Source: Acidimicrobiaceae bacterium
GTDB lineage: Bacteria; Actinomycetota; Acidimicrobiia; Acidimicrobiales; Bog-793
DNA length: 12,308 nt
Assembly (NCBI GenBank): GCA_025463965.1
Contig: JAODBN010000380.1
Location: 1-12,308 of the forward strand
Direction: 5' to 3'
Shown here: positions 6,319-12,308 of the stretch, piece by piece
How positions within the stretch are numbered: the first letter of the stretch is position 1
How the letters are laid out: each line of letters starts with the position of its first letter
Made by a program: the position numbers and the translations under genes
The notes under the pieces: generated by a model
What the model was told of the DNA's origin: nothing
Databases searched by the model: none
Seen by the model: only the letters and a program-made list of their open reading frames with translations

Positions 6319-8112
6319 TCACAGGCGCAGTGGATCCACCTCTACCCGGACGTCGTAGGGACCCTCGCTTGGCCGCTCCAGGAGCTGCGCCAGCTGGTAG
6401 TCCCCGCTGGAGCGAAGAAGGAAGCGGCCCGGGGCCGTCTCGGCGACCTCGGCTCCCCGGGCGGCCGCGGCGGCGGCGAACGCCGACGCCTCGGCGCCGG
6501 TCACGAGGGCGAGGGCCCGGAACGGCGGCAGGCCGAGCAGGCGACGTCGCTCGGCCTCCGGCTCGGCAAAGCGCCCGGGGTCTCCCGAGACGGCAGCCTC
6601 CAGCACCTCGTGGCTCGGGCATCTCGTTTGCACGAGCACGCGCCCCACGGGCCGGCCGCCGACGAGACGGCCGGCGCGAGCGAGCAGCTCGAGCGCGTGT
6701 TCCGCGGCACGCAGGCGCGACCCCAGCAGTTCGAGGTCGAAGTCCAAGAAGACGACGAGAGGCGAACGCCCGACACGATGCAACAGGGCCTCGGTACCGA
6801 CCAGCACCGCCGTGTCGAGCAGGGGCTCGCCCGAGTCGGGCCCCGAGCAGGTGGCCACGGTGAGGCCGGTCAGCGCAGCGAGCTCCTCCCCGGCGCGCAG
6901 CACCCCGACGCGCAGCAACTTGAGCCGTCCCCCACCGCAGGCGGCGCAGACGACCGGGCGCTCGCGCGCACATGCCGGGCAGGTGAGCACTCCTGCCGCG
7001 CCGGGCAGCGGGGCCTGCAGCTGGGCCAGGGCGGCCCCGCAGGCCTCACAGCGGGCGAGCTCCCCGCACGCGGCACAGGCAAGGCGCCGTGCCCGACCGG
7101 TGCGGTTGAGGACGCACAGCACGGGGCGCGTCGGGTCGCGCTCGCGCGCCGCAGCAATGGCCGGGGCGAGGCGTGGCGAGTAGCCGCCCGTGCGAGGGTC
7201 CTCGCCGCGACGGTCGACGACCTCGACGGCCGGCCAACGCGAGCGCTCGAGCGCAGGCGGCAACCGCACGAGTGGGTCGGCCGCGAGCAGCTCGAGGGTC
7301 GGGCACGAGGAAACGGCGAGGAAGGGCACCCCCGCACGCCGGGCGCGCTCGCGAGCGAGCACCACCGCGTTCCAGGTGGGGGCGCGCTCTTCGGTGTAGG
7401 CCTCGGCGTGCGCGTCGAGGACCACGACGGCGCCGAGCTCGCCAACCGGGGCGAGCGCGCCAGTACGGGTACCCACCACCACCCGGCCGCCGCCAGCCGC
7501 CGCCCCCCACTGTTCGGGGTGACGGGCCGTCGCGACCTGGAGCCGGGCGAGGCGTGAGACCAGCATCTCGACGTCGCGGTGCTCGGGCACGAGCACCAGC
7601 AGGTCGCCCGCAGTCAGGGCGGCCAGCACCTCGGTGACCACCGGCAGTCGTGCGCTCGCCGGTGGCAGCCGGAGCACGGCGCTGCGCAGAGCCAAGGCCT
7701 CGCGCACCGCGCCGGCCACCTCGTCGACCCCCGGGGCAAGGGCAGGCCGCGTGCCGTCTCGGCGGGGAAGGACCTGGGCGTCCACAAGACGGCGGGCCGA
7801 CGCGGCGACGAGGAACGGACGGAGGCGCCCGGCGTAGCGCCAGGCCCCGTAGCGGGCCAGGTCGACGACCTCGGCGGCCGGTCCGGGCGCCAGCACCTCG
7901 CGCACCTCGCGAAGGGCCACACCCGGGGGCGCCTCACCGGGACGAGCGACCACCCATCCGCGCACCCGGCGCCCCTGCAGCGGGACGCGGACCACGGTGC
8001 CGACCGGACAGGCGGAGGCGAGCGCCTCGGGAAGGGCGTAGTCGAAGCAGCGGTCCACCCCGGAGACGTCCGGGAGGACCGAGACCGTTTCCCCAGTCGC
8101 GCCCGGACTCAG
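6319..8112 (-). CDS. priA: Primosomal protein N' (PriA), ATPase-degenerate actinobacterial type
   Basis: About 597 residues. The zinc-binding region is clear: four Cys-x2-Cys pairs at residues 346/349, 355/358, 378/381 and 389/392, numbering from CTG 8112. The C-terminus ends VRVEVDPLRL, typical of PriA. The helicase core is degenerate: where GxTGSGKT should be the sequence reads RLPPASARLP, and the DEEH box is DAHAEAY. Actinobacterial PriA proteins are known for this, so it likely acts as a DNA-binding restart factor and not a helicase. The conserved N-terminal strand SVLPDVSGVDRCFDY lies partly upstream of the first canonical start, GTG 8058, which would give 579 residues. No ATG, GTG or TTG precedes it in frame, but a CTG at 8112 overlaps the metK stop as CTGA and restores the normal N-terminus. 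The start is therefore uncertain; identity is firm. Confidence 0.9.
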   Translation of the reverse strand: MSPGATGETVSVLPDVSGVDRCFDYALPEALASACPVGTVVRVPLQGRRVRGWVVARPGEAPPGVALREVREVLAPGPAAEVVDLARYGAWRYAGRLRPFLVAASARRLVDAQVLPRRDGTRPALAPGVDEVAGAVREALALRSAVLRLPPASARLPVVTEVLAALTAGDLLVLVPEHRDVEMLVSRLARLQVATARHPEQWGAAAGGGRVVVGTRTGALAPVGELGAVVVLDAHAEAYTEERAPTWNAVVLARERARRAGVPFLAVSSCPTLELLAADPLVRLPPALERSRWPAVEVVDRRGEDPRTGGYSPRLAPAIAAARERDPTRPVLCVLNRTGRARRLACAACGELARCEACGAALAQLQAPLPGAAGVLTCPACARERPVVCAACGGGRLKLLRVGVLRAGEELAALTGLTVATCSGPDSGEPLLDTAVLVGTEALLHRVGRSPLVVFLDFDLELLGSRLRAAEHALELLARAGRLVGGRPVGRVLVQTRCPSHEVLEAAVSGDPGRFAEPEAERRRLLGLPPFRALALVTGAEASAFAAAAAARGAEVAETAPGRFLLRSSGDYQLAQLLERPSEGPYDVRVEVDPLRL

Positions 8113-9302
8113 CAGCCGAGGGCGCTGCGCAGCTCGTCGACCCGGGGGGTCGCCTCCCAGGGGAACTCCTTCTCCGAGCGGCCAAAGTGCCCGTACGCCG
8201 CGGTCCGCCGGTAGATCGGGCGACGAAGGTCCAGGTCCGCGATGATCGCCGCCGGCCGCAGGTCGAACATCTCGTCGATGGTCGAGGCGATGCGCTCGGG
8301 GTCGACGACCTCAGTGCCGAAGGTCTCGACCATGAGCGAGATTGGCCGCGCCACCCCGATCGCGTAGGCGACCTGGATCTCGCAGCGCCGGGCGGCGCCT
8401 GCCGCCACGACGTGCTTTGCCACCCAGCGCGCGGCGTAGGCCGCCGAGCGATCGACCTTGGAGGGGTCCTTCCCCGAGAAGGCACCGCCGCCGTGGCGAG
8501 CGGCGCCGCCGTAGGTGTCGACGATGATCTTGCGGCCGGTCAGCCCGGCGTCAGCCCGGGGGCCGCCGAGCTCGAAGCGCCCGGTCGGGTTGGCGAGGAC
8601 GCGGTAGCCCGCTGTCTCGATGCCGGTCGGCAGCAGCGGGGTGATGACGTGGTCGATCAGGTCTGGCAGCAGCAGCGTCTGCAGGTCGATCCCGGGCCTG
8701 TGCTGGGTGGAGATGAGGACGGTGTCGAGCCGGACGGGCCGACCCCCCTCGTAGCGGATCGACACCTGCGTCTTGCCGTCGGGCCGCAGGTAGGGAAGCA
8801 CGTTGGCCTTGCGCACCTCGGACAGGCGCTGCGCGAGCCGGTGGGCCAGCCAGATCGGCAAAGGCATCAGGTCCGGGGTCTCGTCGCAGGCGTAGCCGAA
8901 CATCATTCCCTGGTCGCCGGCACCCTGGGCGGAGAGCTCGTCCTCGCCGCCGGACCCAGTCCGCCGCTCGAGGGCGCGCGACACTCCCTGGTCGATGTCG
9001 GGTGACTGCTCTCCGATCGAGACGATCACCCCGCAGGTGTTGCCGTCGAAGCCGTACTCCTCGCGGTCGTAGCCGATATCGCAGACCGTCTGGCGCACCA
9101 GCCGAGGGATGTCCACATAGCTGGTCGTGGTGATCTCACCGGCCACGCAGACGAGACCCGTCGTCAGCAGGGTCTCGCAGGCCACCCGCCCGTTCGGGTC
9201 CGCCGCCAGGATGGCGTCGAGGACCGAGTCGGAGATCTGGTCGGCCATCTTGTCGGGATGACCCTCGGTCACAGACTCGGACGTGAAGGTGTAGCCGGTC
9301 AT
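8109..9302 (-). CDS. metK: S-adenosylmethionine synthase
   Basis: A 397-residue cytosolic enzyme that makes S-adenosylmethionine from methionine and ATP, releasing phosphate and diphosphate. Signatures are SESVTEGHPDK (8-18), the methionine/ATP loop GAGDQGMMFGYA (127-138) and the phosphate-binding GGGAFSGKDPSKVDRSAAY (271-289). Length and all three blocks match the family; active enzymes are tetramers. The ATG at 9302 overlaps the TGA of coaBC as ATGA and has GGAGG eight bases upstream, so it is translationally coupled to coaBC. It ends in TGA at 8111-8109, which overlaps the likely priA start. Nothing is unusual in the protein. Confidence 0.97.
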   Translation of the reverse strand: MTGYTFTSESVTEGHPDKMADQISDSVLDAILAADPNGRVACETLLTTGLVCVAGEITTTSYVDIPRLVRQTVCDIGYDREEYGFDGNTCGVIVSIGEQSPDIDQGVSRALERRTGSGGEDELSAQGAGDQGMMFGYACDETPDLMPLPIWLAHRLAQRLSEVRKANVLPYLRPDGKTQVSIRYEGGRPVRLDTVLISTQHRPGIDLQTLLLPDLIDHVITPLLPTGIETAGYRVLANPTGRFELGGPRADAGLTGRKIIVDTYGGAARHGGGAFSGKDPSKVDRSAAYAARWVAKHVVAAGAARRCEIQVAYAIGVARPISLMVETFGTEVVDPERIASTIDEMFDLRPAAIIADLDLRRPIYRRTAAYGHFGRSEKEFPWEATPRVDELRSALGC

Positions 9303-10612
9303 TCGTCGCCTCCTCGGCTGGGCTCGGTCACTCCGAGCGAGGCGCGCAGGCCGACTACGGCGTCCCACACGGCGGCGGCGATCTTACGCTTCGGCGCCAT
9401 CGGCACCGGCAATTCGTTGCCGGCGCGATCGATCAGCGTGACGGCGTTCGTCTCGTGGCCGAAGCCGACTCCGGGGACCGAGACGTCGTTCGCCACGATG
9501 AGGTCGAGGTCCTTGGCGGCAAGCTTGGCCCTCGCACGCGCCTCGAGGTCTGCCGTCTCGGCGGCGAACCCGACAAGCAGCTGCCCCGGGCGTCGCCGGC
9601 GCCCGAGCTCGGCGAGCACGTCCTGTGTCGGCTCCAGGACGAGCTCGGGTATTCCGTCGCGTTTGGAGAGCTTCGATGCCTTTGGGGCCGCGGGCCGGAA
9701 GTCGGCGACCGCTGCCGCCATCACGATCACGTCGCACGCCTCTGCGCGAGCGAGCACTGCCTCGGCGAGCTCGGCGGCGGTGGCCACGCGCACGTAGTGG
9801 ACCCCGTCGGGCGGAGCGAGCTCGGCAGCGCTCACGAGGGTCACGCTCGCGCCGCGATCGCGGGCGTCCTCCGCGAGGGCGTGGCCCTGGCGCCCAGACG
9901 AGCGGTTGGCGATGTAGCGGACCGCGTCGATCGGCTCACGGGTTCCTCCCGCGGTGACAAGCACGTGGAGCCCGGTGAGATCTCCGCTAGGGCGGTCTGG
10001 GTGCGCCACGCCGTCGAGTCGCTCGCCGGCGACGCTGTTGCGCGCCAGAACGGCGGCCGCCGCGGCAACGATCTGATCCGGCTCGGCGAGCCGCCCCATG
10101 CCGACATCACCACCGGCGAGGCGCCCCCGGTTCGGCGCCAAGACGTGCACGCCTCGGGCTCGCAGGACGTCGAGGTTGTGCTGCACCGCTGGGTGCTCCC
10201 ACATCTCGGCGTGCATCGCCGGGCAGCACAGCACAGGTGCACGGGTGGCGAGCAAGGTCGCCACCAGCAGGTCACGGGAGATCCCCTGGGCGTATTCGCC
10301 GATCAGCCGGGCCGTCGCCGGCGCCACCACGACGAGGTCGGCCTGACGCCCGAGCCGCGTGTGCGGGATGGGCTCGGCGCCTCCGACAAGCACGGTCTGG
10401 GCCGGCTCGGAGGCGAGCGCCGAGAACGTCGCCGGACCGATGAACCGCACCGCCGCCTCGGTCAGCACTGGGGCGACGTGCGCTCCCGCGTCGACGAGAC
10501 GTCGGCAGACCTCCACGGCCTTGTAGGCGGCGATGCCCCCAGTGACCCCGAGAACCACAAACGCCCCGCGGAGCGAGTCGAGCTCGGGGCCCGATCCTTC
10601 TTCGGTCGTCAC
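9299..10612 (-). CDS. coaBC: Bifunctional phosphopantothenoylcysteine decarboxylase / phosphopantothenate-cysteine ligase
   Basis: A 437-residue fusion that performs two steps of coenzyme A synthesis: ligation of cysteine to 4'-phosphopantothenate, then decarboxylation to 4'-phosphopantetheine. The N-terminal FMN-binding CoaC half shows LGVTGGIAAYKA (21-32), His84 in IPHTRLGRQAD, VVAPATARLIGEYAQG (95-110) and PAMHAEMW (131-138). The CoaB half starts near 212 with LVTAGGTREPIDAVRYIANRSSG (218-240) and later has KLSKRDG. The PAMN motif reads PAMH, and the flap cysteine of E. coli and plant enzymes (ACGD) is AGGD here (166-169); the first is common in actinobacteria, the second I believe also is. 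The GTG at 10612 has only a weak ribosome binding site. It lies 57 bases after rpoZ and overlaps metK by four bases. Confidence 0.96.
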   Translation of the reverse strand: MTTEEGSGPELDSLRGAFVVLGVTGGIAAYKAVEVCRRLVDAGAHVAPVLTEAAVRFIGPATFSALASEPAQTVLVGGAEPIPHTRLGRQADLVVVAPATARLIGEYAQGISRDLLVATLLATRAPVLCCPAMHAEMWEHPAVQHNLDVLRARGVHVLAPNRGRLAGGDVGMGRLAEPDQIVAAAAAVLARNSVAGERLDGVAHPDRPSGDLTGLHVLVTAGGTREPIDAVRYIANRSSGRQGHALAEDARDRGASVTLVSAAELAPPDGVHYVRVATAAELAEAVLARAEACDVIVMAAAVADFRPAAPKASKLSKRDGIPELVLEPTQDVLAELGRRRRPGQLLVGFAAETADLEARARAKLAAKDLDLIVANDVSVPGVGFGHETNAVTLIDRAGNELPVPMAPKRKIAAAVWDAVVGLRASLGVTEPSRGGDE

Positions 10613-10669
10613 GACCGGTCCCGCTCGCCGCGAGGCACAGGCGACGCGTTCGAGCGAGGGCGGCCCGGC

Positions 10670-11032
10670 CTACTCGGCCGGGGTGTCGCCGGTGCTGGAA
10701 GACTCGTCGCCGGCGTCGACGACCACGTTCAACGCGACGCCCTCGTCAGGGTTCTCGACGTCGACCTCGGTGACCTCGTCGGGGTCGACGGGAATGCCAG
10801 CGCGGACCTTGCCGGCGGCGATCTCCTCGAGCGCGATCGAGAGGGGCTTGCGGGCAACCGACGCTACCTGCGGGGGCACGATGGCCCCAAGGCCCTCGCC
10901 CAGCTTGTTGAAGTAGGAGTTGATCTGGCGTCCCCGCTTGGAGGCCAGCGTCACCAGGGTGAACTTCGAGTCGACCTTGTCGAGAAGGTCCTCGACGGGC
11001 GGCTCGATCATCGTGCTACGCGGCTCTGCCAT
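10670..11032 (-). CDS. rpoZ: DNA-directed RNA polymerase subunit omega
   Basis: A 120-residue omega subunit. The conserved core is DLLDKVDSKFTLVTLASKRG (15-34) followed by RQINSYFNKLGEG (35-47) and RKPLSIALEEIAAGKV (61-76). Omega wraps the beta-prime C-terminus and helps RNA polymerase assemble. After residue 80 comes an acidic, low-complexity tail ending GDTPAE, longer than in E. coli and probably disordered. The ATG at 11032 is chosen over a GTG six bases upstream because AGGGG lies five bases before the ATG and would touch the GTG. It stands between gmk (71 bases upstream) and coaBC (57 bases downstream), the usual actinobacterial position, and ends in TAG. Confidence 0.95.
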   Translation of the reverse strand: MAEPRSTMIEPPVEDLLDKVDSKFTLVTLASKRGRQINSYFNKLGEGLGAIVPPQVASVARKPLSIALEEIAAGKVRAGIPVDPDEVTEVDVENPDEGVALNVVVDAGDESSSTGDTPAE

Positions 11033-11103
11033 GGTCACCCCTGCTGTCCGATCCGGGCGCCCGGCCCTCGTCGCCTCGGAAGGGCGCTGGGGACCGCGCG
11101 AAG

Positions 11104-11649
11104 TCAGGCCTCGCGCTTTCGGGCAGCCTCGACTATAGCCGCGAGCTCGCCAACTGCCCGCTCGACGTCGTCATTCACGACCTCGGCGTCGGCCAGGTGC
11201 CGGCCGGACTCGAGCTCCTTTGCACCGAGGTCCACCCGGCGCCGGATCTGCACCTCGGAGTCCCCTCGCCCGCGAAGGCGGGCCTCTTGCTCCTCGAGCG
11301 ACGGCGGGAGGAGAAGAACGAAGACCACCTGGCCGTTCGAGCGCTCGATCACCTGCTCGGCGCCCTGCACGTCGATCTCGAGGACGACGTCCAGGCCGGC
11401 TGGTGGTTCGGGGAGCGGAGTGCCGTAGTACTCGCCGAGCACGGTGGCCCACTCGAGGAAGCCACCCTCCTTCGCCTTGGCGATAAACGTCTGGCGGTCA
11501 ACGAAGGTGTAGGCGTCCTCCGGCTCTCCCGGGCGCCGGGACCGGGTGGTCCAAGACCGGGAGAGCCAGAGACGCTCGTCGCGTTCGACCAGCCGCCTGA
11601 TGACCGTTCCCTTACCGGCCCCACCGGGACCGGACAGAACGAGGATCAG
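11104..11649 (-). CDS. gmk: Guanylate kinase
   Basis: A protein of 181 residues that phosphorylates GMP to GDP with ATP. Walker A is GPGGAGKGT (7-15); the GMP-binding region has SRSWTTRSRRPGE (30-42), FLEWA (64-68) and YYGTP (74-78); the lid region is Arg-rich (LRGRGD). The family N-terminus M-I/L-x-V-L-S-G-P is matched if translation begins at CTG 11649, which overlaps the mihF TGA as CTGA. There is no ATG, GTG or TTG between that point and the Walker A motif, and none in frame for more than 80 codons upstream, so a non-canonical CTG start coupled to mihF termination is the best reading. No Shine-Dalgarno sequence is visible. Function is certain, the start is probable. Confidence 0.94.
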   Translation of the reverse strand: MILVLSGPGGAGKGTVIRRLVERDERLWLSRSWTTRSRRPGEPEDAYTFVDRQTFIAKAKEGGFLEWATVLGEYYGTPLPEPPAGLDVVLEIDVQGAEQVIERSNGQVVFVLLLPPSLEEQEARLRGRGDSEVQIRRRVDLGAKELESGRHLADAEVVNDDVERAVGELAAIVEAARKREA

Positions 11650-11966
11650 GGCCGCTCGACCGCCTCGAGCAGCGAATCCCGCTGCTTGGCGCCGAGCCCT
11701 TGGAGCCGACGGGTCTCGCTGATCCCGACCTGCTCCATTAGGCGGCGGGCCTTGACCTTGCCCGTACCGGGCAGGGACTCGAGAACCGAGAGCACCTTCA
11801 TCTTGCCCACGATTTCGTCTTGGTCCGCGCGCGAGAGAAGGCTCTTCAGGTCGGTCCGCCCGGTCTTCAGGTGGTCCTTGAGCTCGGCGCGCTCTTTGCG
11901 AGCCTTGGCTGCCTTTTCGAGCGCCGCCTTGCGCTGTTCTGGGGTGAGGCTGGGAGGTTGAGGCAT
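11646..11966 (-). CDS. mihF: Actinobacterial integration host factor (mIHF/sIHF)
   Basis: A 106-residue nucleoid-associated protein. The N-terminal third is a basic, Lys/Arg/Glu-rich helix (8-35). The C-terminal half is the helix-two-turns-helix DNA-binding region with VLESLPGTGKVKARRLMEQV (61-80), then GISETRRLQGLG (81-92) and KQRDSLLEAV. The family is essentially restricted to actinobacteria, binds duplex DNA without strong sequence preference, and compacts it; it is not homologous to E. coli IHF. The usual neighbour gmk follows directly with a CTGA overlap. The ATG at 11966 has no Shine-Dalgarno sequence but lies eight bases from a -10 element, suggesting a leaderless transcript. Length agrees with known members of about 105-107 residues. 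Confidence 0.94.
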   Translation of the reverse strand: MPQPPSLTPEQRKAALEKAAKARKERAELKDHLKTGRTDLKSLLSRADQDEIVGKMKVLSVLESLPGTGKVKARRLMEQVGISETRRLQGLGAKQRDSLLEAVERP

Positions 11967-11974
11967 GAGCCGGT

Positions 11975-12004
11975 ACGATAGCGCGGCAGGTGGGAGCGTT
12001 CCAA
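11975..12004 (-). promoter_or_regulatory. Candidate leaderless promoter for mihF
   Basis: On the minus strand TTGGAA (12004-11999) and TATCGT (11980-11975) are separated by 18 bases and resemble -35 and -10 hexamers. Only eight bases lie between the -10 and the mihF ATG, so transcription would start at or next to the start codon. The absence of any ribosome binding site agrees with this. It would drive the mihF-gmk-rpoZ-coaBC-metK-priA operon. Confidence 0.5.
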
Positions 12005-12105
12005 GATCCCGCTCCGCCCTCCCGCCAGGGCCGTCGGAAGGGCTTGACGAACATGGCGTGGGCCGGCGCGGCCCGAACGCCAAACGCTCCGGAAGGACGG
12101 GCTGT

Positions 12106-12308
12106 ATGAGCGGTCGCGAGCAGAGCACGGATCTCGTTTTGGAGGTCGACGACCTCCATACCGAGTTCCGGCTTCGCCGCTCGACGGTGGGGGCCGTCGA
12201 CGGGGTCTCCTTCTCGGTGGCGGCTGGCGAGTGCGTCGGTCTCGTCGGCGAGTCTGGCTGCGGAAAGTCCACTACCGGGCTCTCGATCATGAAGCTGCTG
12301 CCCGATGT
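12106..12308 (+). CDS. Oligopeptide/dipeptide-type ABC transporter ATP-binding protein (partial)
   Basis: The first 67 codons of an ABC ATPase cut off by the window edge. Residues 11-20 (VLEVDDLHTE) and the aromatic Phe21 fit the A-loop strand, followed by GAVDGVSFSVAAGECVGLVG (29-48) and Walker A GESGCGKST (48-56), then a TTGLSIMKLL helix. The GESGCGKST form and the L-x-T-x-F opening are typical of OppD/DppD subunits that energise peptide or nickel uptake; substrate cannot be inferred from this fragment. The ATG at 12106 has GGAAGGA at 12091-12097 with an eight-base spacer. It is divergent from mihF, with 139 bases between them and no convincing promoter of its own; a TTGACG at 12044 lacks a partner. 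It begins a transcription unit unrelated to the housekeeping block. Confidence 0.85.
   Translation, partial: MSGREQSTDLVLEVDDLHTEFRLRRSTVGAVDGVSFSVAAGECVGLVGESGCGKSTTGLSIMKLLPD

Noticed and set aside
11053..11064. Perfect 12-base palindrome CCGGGCGCCCGG between gmk and rpoZ
   Set aside because: Short GC-only palindromes are common at this base composition and no second copy was noticed to suggest an operator.
9455..11428. Long plus-strand open frame of 657 codons antisense to coaBC, rpoZ and gmk
   Set aside because: It runs opposite three well-recognised genes, has no recognisable domain, and long antisense frames are expected in DNA this rich in GC.
12044..12049. TTGACG as a -35 box for the divergent ABC transporter gene
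   Set aside because: No AT-rich -10 hexamer stands 16-19 bases downstream.
1..12308. Mobile elements, CRISPR array, tRNA or rRNA genes
   Set aside because: No transposase or integrase motifs, regularly spaced repeats, cloverleaf or rRNA segments were seen on either strand.

Overview
This is a GC-rich chromosomal window whose gene content points to an actinobacterium. The block integration host factor (mihF) - gmk - rpoZ - coaBC - metK - priA is a typical actinobacterial gene order, mihF is essentially confined to that phylum, and PriA lacks its helicase ATP-binding motifs as actinobacterial PriA proteins do. No class or genus can be fixed from sequence alone; something like an acidimicrobial lineage is only a guess. 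I see no insertion sequence, phage gene, CRISPR array, tRNA or rRNA. The region is mostly core housekeeping DNA.

Layout, left to right. Positions 1-81 hold the last 26 codons of an unidentified plus-strand gene, followed by about 170 bases with two hairpins. A plus-strand ABC-F ATPase (251-1912) converges on a minus-strand M16 metallopeptidase (1938-3182), and the two share one strong hairpin at 1926-1955. Everything from there to 11966 is on the minus strand. In transcription order it runs mihF (starting at 11966 with a promoter that looks leaderless), gmk, rpoZ, coaBC, metK and priA. A hairpin follows priA, then rpsO with its own extended -10 element, another hairpin, pnp with a structured leader, and the M16 peptidase. 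A divergent oligopeptide-type ABC transporter ATPase starts at 12106 and runs off the right edge.

The genes serve nucleoid architecture (mihF), GMP phosphorylation (gmk), RNA polymerase assembly (rpoZ), coenzyme A synthesis (coaBC), S-adenosylmethionine synthesis (metK), replication restart (priA), ribosome assembly (rpsO) and RNA decay (pnp). Several are translationally coupled: coaBC/metK overlap as ATGA, while mihF/gmk and metK/priA overlap as CTGA.

Three things stand out. First, pnp carries an in-frame UGA at codon 209, exactly between the first RNase PH domain and the helical domain, with no frameshift and an otherwise intact gene. Second, gmk and priA have no canonical start codon that preserves their conserved N-termini, and in both the best start is a CTG overlapping the upstream TGA. 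Third, the M16 start codon abuts a perfect hairpin and overlaps the stop of a 13-codon minicistron that begins 2 bases after pnp. I do not see a clearly new multi-gene system.
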